From Phanerochaete sordida (lineage: Eukaryota; Basidiomycota; Agaricomycetes; Polyporales; Phanerochaetaceae), in assembly GCA_019973155.2 (NCBI GenBank), contig BPQB01000074.1, positions 62,001 through 126,000 on the forward strand: 64,000 nt of DNA, in the 5' to 3' direction. The translations under genes were made by a program, and so were the position numbers. The notes below the pieces were generated by a model. That model made no database searches. It worked only from the letters and a program-made list of their open reading frames with translations, and was not told the DNA's origin. Below are positions 1 to 10,200 of the stretch, piece after piece; position 1 is the first letter of the stretch, and every line of letters starts with the position of its first letter.

Positions 1-305
1 TACAGCTATTGAGAATATATTGAGAAATGTGCTTATTTCTGCAATGTGTAAAACAATGCATTGCTGCATATATATTATGAGTACAATAAAACTTTTATGC
101 GTGCACATTGTATGGGTAGCCAGCTATGCATACAAATATAAGGGGAATTTTAGAAGTCCTTCATCACAGTTTATGAGCCCAATAGCAAATGACCAAATAT
201 TCAAGCATTTGATTTTTAACACACTTGATAGAATCCCCATCATTACACAAACTTAATTATATCATACCATTAGCATCACACTACCACTCACAATTATTGT
301 GGCTG
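1..305. other. AT-rich flank with no recognised gene
   Basis: AT-rich sequence outside the Helitron-tail arm. The one open stretch (20-256) has no domain-like pattern and I do not treat it as a gene. Nothing else is seen here. Confidence 0.4.
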
Positions 306-854
306 CTAAACAATAAGCAGAATATGCCAAAATAATGTTTTGGTTTTAGCCCCAAACATGAATTGCGTTATTTTTTGCAGCCACTGTATCATCCACAGTT
401 CTTCTGCCAATGGTATTTTGGCAAGACATTGTTGAAGATGTGGTTCTGTATTAGTCCGCAAGGCATGTAGCATTATTGAAAACAGAGAGTCATATGCACA
501 GCTTTGCCTGCTCCAAATAAATCCCCATTGATGATGCTGCACAAGCGGAGCATGTGAAGTTTTTGTTTTTTTGCTCTTCTGAGCTTCTTTTTGTGGCCCA
601 GACTCGGACTTCTTGCGCTTTTTTGTGGGTTTCTTATCTTCACTTAGTGCAGCTAAAGCGATCGTACCATGTGCTTTAACATAATTACTCGGACCATGTT
701 TGGATTTTTGCTTAGTTTCTTTGTTGGCCTTGTCTTCTGTCTTGTCTGCAGCTTTCCGTTTCTTTTTATCATCAACAATAGTCCAGAGTGGGTCTTCAGG
801 GGGATCTTCATTGTCCCAAGGGTTGATATATGACCACTTCAAATGTCCAGGCAT
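306..854 (-). CDS. Cysteine-protease-like protein fragment at the Helitron terminus
   Basis: This is a 182-residue open frame. The first half is lysine-rich and low in complexity, like a nuclear linker. It is followed by WGFIWSRQSCAYDSLFSIM. A Trp-rich lead-in followed by S-C-A-Y-D-S-L resembles the catalytic-cysteine box of OTU/UCH-type peptidases that occur in many basidiomycete proteins; this is family knowledge, not proof. No His box is visible, so the gene looks truncated or continues in unseen exons. Its ATG (852-854) directly abuts the outer end of the Helitron tail at 855. The element therefore inserted just upstream of, or inside, this gene, and the real start may have been displaced. 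It is probably a remnant. Confidence 0.4.
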   Translation of the reverse strand: MPGHLKWSYINPWDNEDPPEDPLWTIVDDKKKRKAADKTEDKANKETKQKSKHGPSNYVKAHGTIALAALSEDKKPTKKRKKSESGPQKEAQKSKKTKTSHAPLVQHHQWGFIWSRQSCAYDSLFSIMLHALRTNTEPHLQQCLAKIPLAEELWMIQWLQKITQFMFGAKTKTLFWHILLIV

Positions 855-884
855 TTACGATTTCTGAATGAAATGAAGAATCGT
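855..884 (-). other. Helitron-type terminal hairpin, copy 1
   Basis: The terminal 30 bases contain ACGATTTCT and AGAATCGT as stem arms around a loop of about 11 bases, at the extreme end of the arm. The same hairpin ends the right arm (37736-37765) and a third tail (40128-40157). Flanking bases differ in all three, so 855 is a true element boundary. A hairpin at the very 3' end, without an obvious CTRR tail, resembles Helitron2/Helentron termini; this class assignment is an inference. Confidence 0.7.
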
Positions 885-2909
885 CTTTACGGGTGACAGC
901 TTTGGGACCTTTTCAGCACCGTTACGAACCTTGGCCCTATGCGTGGGAACTTTGTTTGTTACTTCAATACACAATATTTAATCTCCGCTTCAATTCATTA
1001 CAAAGTTTGTATTGTAACTTGGCCGATTTTTTCAGCCTGGTGTGCTTGGTCTTTCAAGTTGATACTGCATCCATGCATAGATATGGACCTCAACTATGCA
1101 TCGGTAACACTTAGCTGCTTGGCTTGCTCAATGAGCCCATGCAATTGTGCCTTCTTTTCTGAGCACTTAGGTCAAGTGTCACGTGCCAGCACAGAGGCCT
1201 CACTGAAAGGTGGCCACATTGTTATATGTATACTACAAGTAGATAGTGCTCATCAGTAGCTTTCAGAATGTGTACATATGTTGCATAATTTCAACATCCT
1301 TGTGATGCAAAACAGAATATAGCTTATAAGCCTAGCGCTTAACAAGCGCCCACCAAGCGCTTACCTGCTGCAGCCAGAGGTCAACATGCATTCAAACTAG
1401 AAATAGCCTTGCTATGGACCTATACACATATGTTAAGTCTTGCATACCAGTCTATGGATCCAGCAGCTGTATGCAGCTGTCTATACAGTAATAATTGATT
1501 AACGGACTAAATAAATGTACTACAACCCCAGGTATGAAGCAGTATCTTTATTGTTGCTATCAAAAATGGTACGTTGCACACAAGATTGTATGTGTACTGT
1601 TCAGAATGATAAGTAGCAAAATTCCGAGATTTATTCACGGCTTACAGTAGCATTTTACTGGGAAAATCTTCAACTTGACGTGATCAGCTTAAGTGCATAA
1701 TCCTACATACTGCAAGGTCTCAACTACTTATGCAATACTATATACAGTATGCAAACATGTTGCTGAGATCTAGTCACATGGTATATCTGAGTTTTGCAGA
1801 AGCATACACTCTTTGAGATGAAGGCTTATTTTGAGCGCAATGGCCAAGTTTAAAAGGGTATCAGTAGCACCAAGCACATGCAAACAGTGCCTGTTGACCA
1901 TAGCCGCATAGTTCCAGTATCTCTAGGATTTTGCTTGCATTCTTAGAAGCTGAAAAGGGCTCCAGCCCTCTGATGTTACTTGTTGTTCTTGATTACATTA
2001 CACAGAATCATGTGCACTCTTTGCTACAGTGCTTACTAGCCTGGGTAATTCAGCATTCTGGCCTAGCGCAAGAGTGAATAAGCATCAGCAGGGCAACAAG
2101 AAACATCGTTTGGCATACTAGAAAAACACGGAAACCATCTGCAGACCATGACACTATGTTGGTCTGGCATACATGAAGCTTTCTCACTGAGCAGCAGCTT
2201 GTCGACTACAGTTCTGTATTCAAATGATTAGTCATTATGGTCTGATAATACAGCATGCACTCATAGTTATTAGGCACTATATGCTGTGGACCAATGGCTG
2301 GTTGTGTAAAGCCACAGACATGCAAGGTGGTTAAAGGTAAGTGCTTATTTCTAGTGCACTTTGCCAGTTTGAAACAATGGTGATGTCATCAAAACTATGC
2401 ACACAGATCTTCAGATTATAATTATATTTAGCTGCTATTACTAACATTTTACACAAGCCCTGATTCTTGGAATTTTCAGTTCCAGTACAGAAAACCTCTA
2501 TTTTGGCGGTGGCTGCCCAATTGGATCATCATTGATAGCATCAACAGTATGCAACATGCACCTCTGGATTATATTCTCATTTTTCCGATATTTGTAGCAT
2601 TTTGTGTGGGCTTGCAACTACTTAAAAGCCCCAATATTGGTGTGATTTCCTGATTGAGACACTGTTGATGGCATCAAAACCGTACAACCAGCACCTCTGG
2701 ATTATAATCTCATTTTTCCCATATTTGTAGCATTTTGTGTAAGCCTGCAAACACGTAAAAGCGCTGGTGCTGGTATGCTTACCTAATAGGACCACCGCTG
2801 ATGGCATCAAAACTATACAACAAGCCTCCCTGGAATATACTATGATTTTCCCGATATTTCTAGCATTTTATTTGAGCTCTCCAGGGCGGAAAAGCCCTGG
2901 AGGCCTTCA

Positions 2910-3001
2910 TTCTTGCTTATGCAGCTCCGATCACGTAGGGAAAGTGCGTACCTCCCTGAGGTACGCGTTTTCCCTACGTGATCGCTGGATGTAAGCAAGA
3001 A
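2910..3001. repeat. Palindromic hairpin element, copy 1
   Basis: Palindrome of about 90 bases. The half-site runs CTTGCTTATG, then GATCACGTAGGGAAA, then GTACCTCC, and is mirrored by GGTACGCG, TTTCCCTACGTGATC and GTAAGCAAG. It sits at the exact centre of the larger palindrome of the left arm. Copies lie at 35357-35446 and 29636-29730. Confidence 0.8.
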
Positions 3002-3154
3002 CAGGGGTCCCCACTACATTTCCGCGTTTGGGAGCTCAAATAAAATGCTAGAAATATCGGGAAAATCATAGTATATTCCAGGGAGGCTTGTTGTATAGTT
3101 TTGATGCCATCAGCGGCGGTCCTATTAGGTAAGCATACCAGCACCAGCGCTTTT

Positions 3155-3782
3155 CACTGCGGGGGTGATTCGATGTTAGCGGGTAAAAACATGGCGAAAA
3201 CATGCAGAAAACAGAAACCATGTTTCCCGTAGTGTTTTCAGCAGGGACATGGTGAGAACATGAGAAATGACGCACCGGAAGACATTCACAATGTTTTCCA
3301 GGGAAACATTGTGCATGTTCTCCGCATGTTTCTGCTCCGGAATCATGCCGGGGAATTGATTGAATGTTTTCTGCGATAACATACTGAATTTATGCGATAA
3401 TGTACCCGTTATGTTTACGCTGCTTACATTTTGCTCAAATGGAACCATATATAGTATGTTCTCTGCATGTTTCTGACGGAGTCGCATAACATGCCACAAA
3501 CATGCATTGATTGTCATGCGTGAACATGATGAAAACATTGAATCCCGTGATCTATGCTCAATTTGGTTAGAGTCATACCTCATGTTTCCCTCATGTTCCT
3601 AGCAGAAACATGCGGTAAACATGCACAATGTTTCCCTTGAAAACATTGTGAATGTTTCCTGGTGCGTCATATCTCATGATCTCATCATGTCCCTGCTTGG
3701 AAACATTGTGAGAACACGGTTTCTGTTTTCACGATGTTTTCATCATGTTTTCACCGGTTAACATGGAATTACCCCCGCAGTG
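3155..3782. mobile_element. Non-autonomous CACTG (EnSpm/CACTA-like) element
   Basis: A 628-base element begins CACTGCGGGGGT and ends with the inverse (ACCCCCGCAGTG). The inverted similarity continues about 180 bases inward, giving a foldback-like MITE rich in ATGTTT/AAACAT words. It is flanked by TTT at 3152-3154 and 3783-3785. The mirror half of the host palindrome (2752-2765) preserves the empty site with only one TTTT, so the 3-base target duplication is directly supported. CACT(A/G) termini with 3-base duplications are typical of the CMC/EnSpm superfamily. It has no coding capacity. Confidence 0.8.
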
Positions 3783-4501
3783 TTTACGTGTTTGCAGGCT
3801 TACACAAAATGCTACAAATATGGGAAAAATGAGATTATAATCCAGAGGTGCTGGTTGTACGGTTTTGATGCCATCAACAGTGTCTCAATCAGGAAATCAC
3901 ACCAATATTGGGGCTTTTGTATCTCTGCAAGCTTGCATAAAATGCTATAAATATCAGACAAATGCAATTATAATCCAGGATTGCTTGTTGTATAGTTCTG
4001 ATGTCATCAATGGAGCCCCAATTGGGAAGCTACCGCTGAAATTGAGCTTTTCTGTTGCTGGAGGCCTATATAAAATCCCAGAAATATTCCATGCCTCTCA
4101 TTGTCTTATAGAAGTGGGCTAGATGCAAAGCTGATGCTATCAGCAGCTGAGCAAGTGAGGAACAATGCTTAGAACATGTATGTCACCAAGTGTAAGCCAG
4201 AATAGATGCTCTAAGATGGAACTCCCTCTATTAGCCCAAGAAGGGGTGCTATAAGCGGTGTTGGGTTGTAAACATGGTTCAGTGTATACTCCAAACCTGG
4301 CAGGCACGCTAAATGAGTGTTTGTCACTTATCAGTGTTCAGGTTACATTGAACCACTGCTTAAGCTGCCTACTGCTGATAGCTTAGTTATCTGATTCACC
4401 TTTAGCAGTAGAAGTAATGCATCACTTCTGGGGCTTGACCCAAAGCTGTTATGTATTGCTTTGCAGTCTTCCCCATAATGCAGGGTAAATGAGTGGATAA
4501 T

Positions 4502-4582
4502 AGTAAAAAAGCGCACCTGTGCAGAATTGAACCTGCAGCCCTCTGAAAAATACCTTTGCTATCAACCGCTACACTACTTGGA
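4502..4582 (-). ncRNA. tRNA-derived (SINE-like) sequence
   Basis: On the minus strand there is a D-arm/A-box-like GTAGTGTAGCGGTT, then a T-arm GCAGGTTCAATTCTGC that carries a B-box, and then TTTTTT, a pol III-type stop. The acceptor stem does not pair, so this is not a functional tRNA but a tRNA-derived relic carried in the Helitron tail. The orthologous copy in the right arm is at 34396-34471. Confidence 0.5.
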
Positions 4583-4741
4583 ATGGCTTTCAAACTGATG
4601 CTTTTAGTGGTGAGAGATCTGTGTGTAAGTGCAGCTCACATCAGGGGTGTAGGGCTTTGGAGCTTTGGGGCTTTTGGGCTCTTGAGTTTAGAGTAGAAGG
4701 GTAATGTCTGCCCTCTCTTGTCCCGACTTGCATGTACTTGC

Positions 4742-5456
4742 ACATTATGCGACTCCTGCCGGAGTTAGGCTGCGCATCAAGGAATGGAATTCCAAGTCAA
4801 CATCAAGAAATGGTGGGAGTTCCTCTGTGCAAGGGTGAGTGTCAGGTAGAGCAGTGTATGTCAAGGAGTAGGTGTATAAGGTGTGAGAGATGAGGACTGA
4901 TACAGAACTGGGACTGGGACAACGATGGAAGACGAGACTGTGACTGGAATGACGAGGTAAGACAGCCTCAAACACAACAAAGGTTCCTCGGTGACACAAA
5001 GCCCCTCAGCGATGGGGCTGTAGCTGAACTAGACTAGACTAGACTAGACTGGACTAGACTGGACTAGACTGGACTAGACTGGACTAGACTGAAATGATGA
5101 AGGGCTTGCTTGCACTCTGAGAAGTCTGTATTTGCGGTGAATGTCTGTTTATTGAATGCACCGAGGTGCCATTTAAGTACTACAGCCACTCAGAAACTGC
5201 CGAGGGACTGCGCAGCGCCTAAGGCACTCGTGCTCAAACACCTCATGCAGGCCCTCCTCGCTGCCCCTGCCTACCTCGAGGCTCCCAAATCTTCCAGTCT
5301 TCTGGTGTGTGCCTCAGAGCTTTGCCTGAAAGCGACTGCGTCCTGTGCTTCTGTGTTGAGTATGTGCATCGAGGTGTCACACCTTGAGCGACCATATGCC
5401 AAGTTGCCGCGCTTGTGAGAGGCATGGCGGAGCTGCACCTCGAGGCGGCTTATACC
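4742..5456 (-). mobile_element. Solo-LTR-like insertion in the left arm
   Basis: This block of about 715 bases is absent from the right arm at the matching place (34252-34258). The right arm runs directly from GTGACA into GGCAAGTACATG. On the minus strand the block opens TGTGACGGTATAAGCCGCC and closes near GGAGTCGCATAATGTGCA, which suggests TG...CA long-terminal-repeat edges. I could not fix a clean 5-base target duplication, so the exact ends and the LTR label are tentative. It contains the ACTAGACTGG microsatellite and no convincing gene. Confidence 0.45.
5027..5090. repeat. ACTAGACTGG microsatellite
   Basis: Short tandem array that starts as ACTAG pentamers and becomes ACTAGACTGG decamers. 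It lies inside the LTR-like block. Confidence 0.9.
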
Positions 5457-5813
5457 GTCACACTAGTATTGCTACTAGCCAGGCAATATTACCAGGCTGA
5501 GATTATAGTGAAACCACTTTCATCCATACAGTATCTCAAAACTATGGCTTTTAGTTCTGACATCTTGTCTGAATCTGAGAGCTCTTTCTCTTGACTTTTG
5601 TAGCTCTCCATACATTTCAGTTGGCGTGCTACCTATTGCACTTTCACAGTCTGTTCTCTTGTTCCTGGCTCACTGAATAGCTTCATCAAGGAGCTCTCTG
5701 ATGATATCAATATGATCTCTCTGTATTCTCTTTTTGTGGTGCAACATTCTTAAAATTGAGTGCTTATGCTTTGTGCACTCTCATGAAGAAATCGTACCCG
5801 CCAATTTTTGGCC

Positions 5814-7232
5814 CTACCTACCTAGTGAATTTGGCACATAGTCCGCACCTTTCCATTTTCGATAGCTATGCACAAGTTGCCTTCTGGATATACCCCCTAC
5901 AGTGACTGGAAGCTTGTTGCGGTATTGTAAGCGGGTTATTTCATTCAAAATTTCCAGCTCCCTGAACTCTTGCCTCAGTGATCCGTTGATGCCGTTTCGA
6001 ACACAGGTAGCGTCAAACCCTTGAATAATTGCAGTTCCCTGTAGTGTGGACCCTCGTGACAAGCAAGTGTACATGGAAAAGTGATTTTTGCAGTTGTTCA
6101 GATCAATCACGTTGTTTGGCCTGGTTCTACCTTGTGCACAATAGTCTGTCATAGCAAAGTTAGGATTCAAAGGCACTTGGTCACGAGCAATGTGAATTTC
6201 TTTGCCATTTGGCATTATGCATTTTATGCGCTTTGTGTAGTGATGGATAGGCACTACGTTCAAGGGCAGACCCTCCAATTGTACAGGTGTAGGTGGTGAT
6301 GTAAGTTCTACAAACACAGTTTCCAAGTGTAGTTTGCCAGACTCTGTGTCTGGTTTAACTTTCCAGCCAACCACTGTAGCTTCAGCACCATTCGTTACAC
6401 AACATTCTGTGGCAATGTTCCGCTTAATCATGACCGGTAGTCCTATGCAAAGATGGAGTTTCCCAGGATGACTTTCAGAAACCGAATGAGACAAATCCCA
6501 GAGCACTTCTTTCAGGTGCGGATTAATTTCGTTATCTAAGCGTTGAGGGTCTACTTGGTGTGTCTTCTTGTGCCTGCTTTTCTTATCCTCTTTTGGGTCT
6601 GCCTTCCACTTGTCCTCGCTGTAGAATGTTGTTAGAGTCTGATATGTTTCTTCTGCAAATTGTTTGGACTTGATCTCATTAATCCTGTCTCTATAAGCGT
6701 TCCAAGAGGTGATTACAGAGACATGATGAAAATTGGGATCACTGAGATTGGGCTGATCTGGTCCAGTTCCTACCACTCTGGAGTTGAGCAACTTGATGTC
6801 ATCTGTGTTGCACATACCATATCGCATTCGCTCAAGACAGTCTCTGAACTTTTTGTCGTCTGATGTCTGTGATTTTTGCCGCATGTTTTTCTTAAGGATT
6901 ACGACTGTTGTAAACTGGTGCCAAGCTGCTTTGCCAAGATTTACTTGTTGTCCATAGTTTGCATTTGTTGTATGTGCCTGACTTTTGGGCCCTTCTATGT
7001 ACAAGGCCTCATGGTTTGCAATGGGAGGTAATTGTGCAAAGTCACCTGATACTATCATGTTAATACCTCCAAAAGGGTCATCTGGTCGGTTTTTAGCCTG
7101 GCACATGCGTACTGAAATTTCGTAGAATCTCAGACAATCCACCATGGACAGCTCATCAAAAAATACATATTCAACACCCTTCAGGTTGTCCATAGCTGTT
7201 TGTATGCCCTGCCTGTTGCTCATAGTGTTCAT
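5814..7232 (-). pseudogene. Helitron RepHel, C-terminal helicase half (after the in-frame TAG)
   Basis: This 472-residue frame carries the rest of the PIF1-like superfamily 1 helicase. It shows a Walker B/motif II box VFFDELSMVD, then GDFAQLPP (motif III type), the motif V segment AMTDYCAQGRTRP and a motif VI-like MYTCLSRG. It is in the same phase as 7239-12803: the junction reads ...GINP-TAG-QS-MNTM... with no frameshift and no intron-like border. This is therefore the C-terminal half of one broken protein, and its apparent ATG is only an internal methionine. It ends in SLGR and a stop where the non-coding tail begins; the right arm preserves those last bases as well. Confidence 0.85.
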
Positions 7233-7238
7233 AGATTG

Positions 7239-10200
7239 CTATGGATTTATGCCCAATATGTGATGATAGGTAGATCCTCCAATTAATGCTGCAGCTGAAC
7301 CTGTAGGTGCCATACAAATGAACCTATGCATCTCGTTTCTTTCTTTGAAAAAGTGCATCAGAGCTTTGATCACTTGTGACTTGCCTGTGCCTGCCATCCC
7401 CCCAAGATACATTTTCAGCTGTTCTCCGTTGGGCTTAGATGCATGGTGTGCAATAATTTTGAACGCTCTAGTCTGGTCCCTATTGAGAGTAAATTGTTTT
7501 GCGATGTCTGACACCAGCTTCTTGGTTTCTGGATTTGGTGCTTCAAAAGACTCCTTGAGATAGCTTTTATCGACAACTTTCACCTGATCATGATATGGGT
7601 TCTGAGCATCATTGGTGTTGTTTGTCTTCTCTGGGATTTCCCCATGTTTGGCTTTGAGAATTTCAGCCCTCTTGGCACTTAGTAGCTCATTCCAAGCTTG
7701 TCCTGTCCGTTCATGACCTTGAACTTTCATAGTTTTTGCGTCCTCGTTTGGATCAGTATACACATTCTTCAGTGCTCCAATATTGCGCATTAGCCGTTCT
7801 ACATCTTGCATTTTTGTCAATCGTGTTATGAATCCTGATGACCACCGGCCATACTCTTCTGCAATTTCCTGCTGTTCTTCAGCTGTCAAAATATCCAAAG
7901 CTTCAGCACCGTAGTACATAGTGTCCAAGTGTTCTTGAATTTCGGTGTCGATAAAAGAAGGCAAGTCAGAGTTTAACCCTTTTCTGCGAGCTGCAGCATA
8001 ATCGTCCCTGGCGTCGTTACATTCATATCTAATGTGGAAGTACTTCATAATTTCGGACTGCCTCTCCTTAAATGTATAGTCTAGAAAAGCCTCGTTCCAA
8101 GACTGGTCCTCTTGTTTCAGTTCCTTTCCAGTCCTCCAAGGCTTGAAAAAAGTCAGCATAGTCATGCAATAGTCTTCTCTATTACCTTGATCTTTTCTAG
8201 GCAGTGGTCCTCCAATGAAGTCAGGAACTCTTGATTCTGATTCAGTACATAACTTGACATGATGTGTTGCATATTGAGGATGTGATTCCGCAAACAGAGT
8301 CCATGATGCACTGCGCTTTTTGGGGCGCTCTGCCTCTGTGTCAGATTCATCTGAAGCTATTTTGGTTTTATCAGAGTCTGATTTCACGTCTTCCTCATCA
8401 GAGTCCACTACAGTTTCATCATCTTCACTGTTGTCATGCAAGATCTTCTCATCCACGTTTATTTGCATCTCATGAAGCACCTCAGCATGTTCAGCTTCTG
8501 CTTCAACATCACTTGTGGACGTATCTCTCTCCATTGGGAATAAAGATGTTTTTGGAAGGTCAGCTGGTTGTGTTACTCCGTGATATGCTAAATATTCATC
8601 AAGAGCATGCAGTCGTTTTGCAGCAGTCATGGAAATCCAGGTTCTATCTCCTGCATCCCACTTGACCAAAAATCGTAGCCTGCTTTTTTGCCATTGGTGA
8701 GATAGAATTTTTTCTACCAACCATTCACCTTCTTTTTGCACCAACTCCATTTTGCTCCTGGGAATTTTGTTTTTTGTAGCCAGTCGGATCCAGTCGTACA
8801 AAGTCACACTTTCGTACTCTGGAGGTCTGTGCATGTAGTCAGAGGTCGTGCCCAAGCCAACCATTTTTTTGTCATTGGGAACAAGCACTACCTTTTCATT
8901 TGCAATGATATTTTTGTCGTCCTCCGACAAGGGATTGACTGAGCTCCATGCGTTTTTAACTTGGTTTACAAAACTTCTCCAGTAGAACTTCTGGAACTTG
9001 TGGCTTGTGTAGTGGTCAGGATGATCCAATAAATACATGCACGCCATCGGACCACCTATTTCACTTTGTGAGGTCAAGTTGTTGACAACCTTTACAAGAA
9101 TCCGTTTGGCTTTAACAAATTTGCTATCGTCGCCATTCAGCATGGTTGACTCTCTTCGAAAGATATTTCTCACTGACTCAAACATTGTATGAGTTTTGAG
9201 TGAACTTTTTGTGACATAGTCTGTAATGTATGCAACCACAGACTTGATGGCAGTTCCTGATAAAAGGCTTGTTACATCAGTGTTACACCGAAGCAGATAG
9301 GATAAAGTTGGTGTCACTGTGTTTAGCCATGTTTCGCCTTTTTTCATGATTAATGAGCCTGTATTGGTGTCTATCTGAGTTTCAGAAATAACTGGGCGAG
9401 GGAATCGTGCTTTGCAAGTGTTATATTTGTTCAATTTGCATCCAAAGAGACAGCTGTGCACATTGTTCATAAATAGAACATTGTTGACTGTGCTGATAAA
9501 CCGCTTATGCCAACTCTGTGCTGCTTCGCAGACTTTACACAAGTGTTCACAGCCGCCTTCACATGCTGGTGGCATTGGCTCTGGCAATGTCTGGGATGGA
9601 TCACAGTATGCAGGGTTATTATCCCGTTCCTGGAGTATCTCTTCTGCAAGTTCTGACATGGTTTTTCCAATAAATTCTCCAATGTGAGCTGCTTCCAAGT
9701 ACTCTACCATTTGCTTTTGAAACGTTGACTCTGGATCCAAAATTCTGTCTCTAATTTCTTGGGGGGTCAGAGAATTCTTGATCCAGATTAACATGTGCAA
9801 ATGCAATGCTAAACGGCCTTGCTGCTCTACAGTCCCATAATATCCTGCTGTTTTTCCATACAAGCCTTCGTGATCACTATCACAGCCTAGGACATGTTTA
9901 ATAAAGGCATCTACTAGGAATTTGAAAAATCGGGCACTTGCTACTGAATTTGCAGACATTAGTTTCAATCTTTGACTCTGAGTGTATGTGTTGGGAAAGA
10001 TGGCTTCTTTAGAGTCAGCAAAATAGATCGCAATAGGATGTTTTTCATCTGCTGGAGCAAACGTAATGAACCAACTAGGTGCTCCAAGATATGATGTAAG
10101 TGACCATATTTCATTACGCATGTGCTTCTTCTGCGTGTTGGAGCCGGGAACATGCGTGTTAATGTAATCAATATTGCTGATCATCTTGAAGCACTCTTGT

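Larger units (their letters stand above)
2510..4070. repeat. Array of about 125-base units arranged as a large palindrome (left arm)
   Basis: Units of about 125 bases each carry a TGATGGCATCAAAAC-like box, a CTGGATTATAATC-like box and GTAGCATTTTGTGT. Three stand in direct order from 2510 to 2765 and onward, then reappear in inverse order after a centre near 2955. The segment 2756-3154 is an almost perfect 399-base palindrome. A 628-base transposon (3155-3782) interrupts the right half. The inverse units resume at 3783 and decay by about 4070. The equivalent array in the right arm is 34900-36150. Confidence 0.8.
855..5825 (-). repeat. Left inverted arm: Helitron tail downstream of RepHel
   Basis: Read on the minus strand, this is the non-coding tail that follows the RepHel stop codon. 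It runs outward to a sharp end at 855. Almost all of it matches 33753-37765 in inverse orientation. The inner boundary shares ACTAGGTAGGTAGGGCC (5810-5825 against 33753 onward), and the outer end shares TTACGATTTCTGAATG. Substitutions and small indels are scattered throughout, so the arms are old copies and not an assembly mirror. The left arm is longer because it gained a 628-base CACTG element (3155-3782) and an LTR-like block (about 4742-5456) that the right arm lacks. Confidence 0.85.

Noticed and set aside
2767..2994. 75-residue frame and its relative at 35367-35588
   Set aside because: Both are translations of the conserved palindrome; similarity reflects DNA repeat structure, not protein.
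3176..3583. 135-residue minus-strand frame
   Set aside because: It lies wholly in the non-coding CACTG MITE and is made of its ATGTTT-rich repeats.
4502..4582. Functional tRNA gene
   Set aside because: The acceptor stem and anticodon arm do not pair, so only a tRNA-derived relic is supported.
7239..7241. Intron spanning the RepHel TAG
   Set aside because: No donor/acceptor pair removes it without deleting conserved helicase residues, and both sides are in the same frame.
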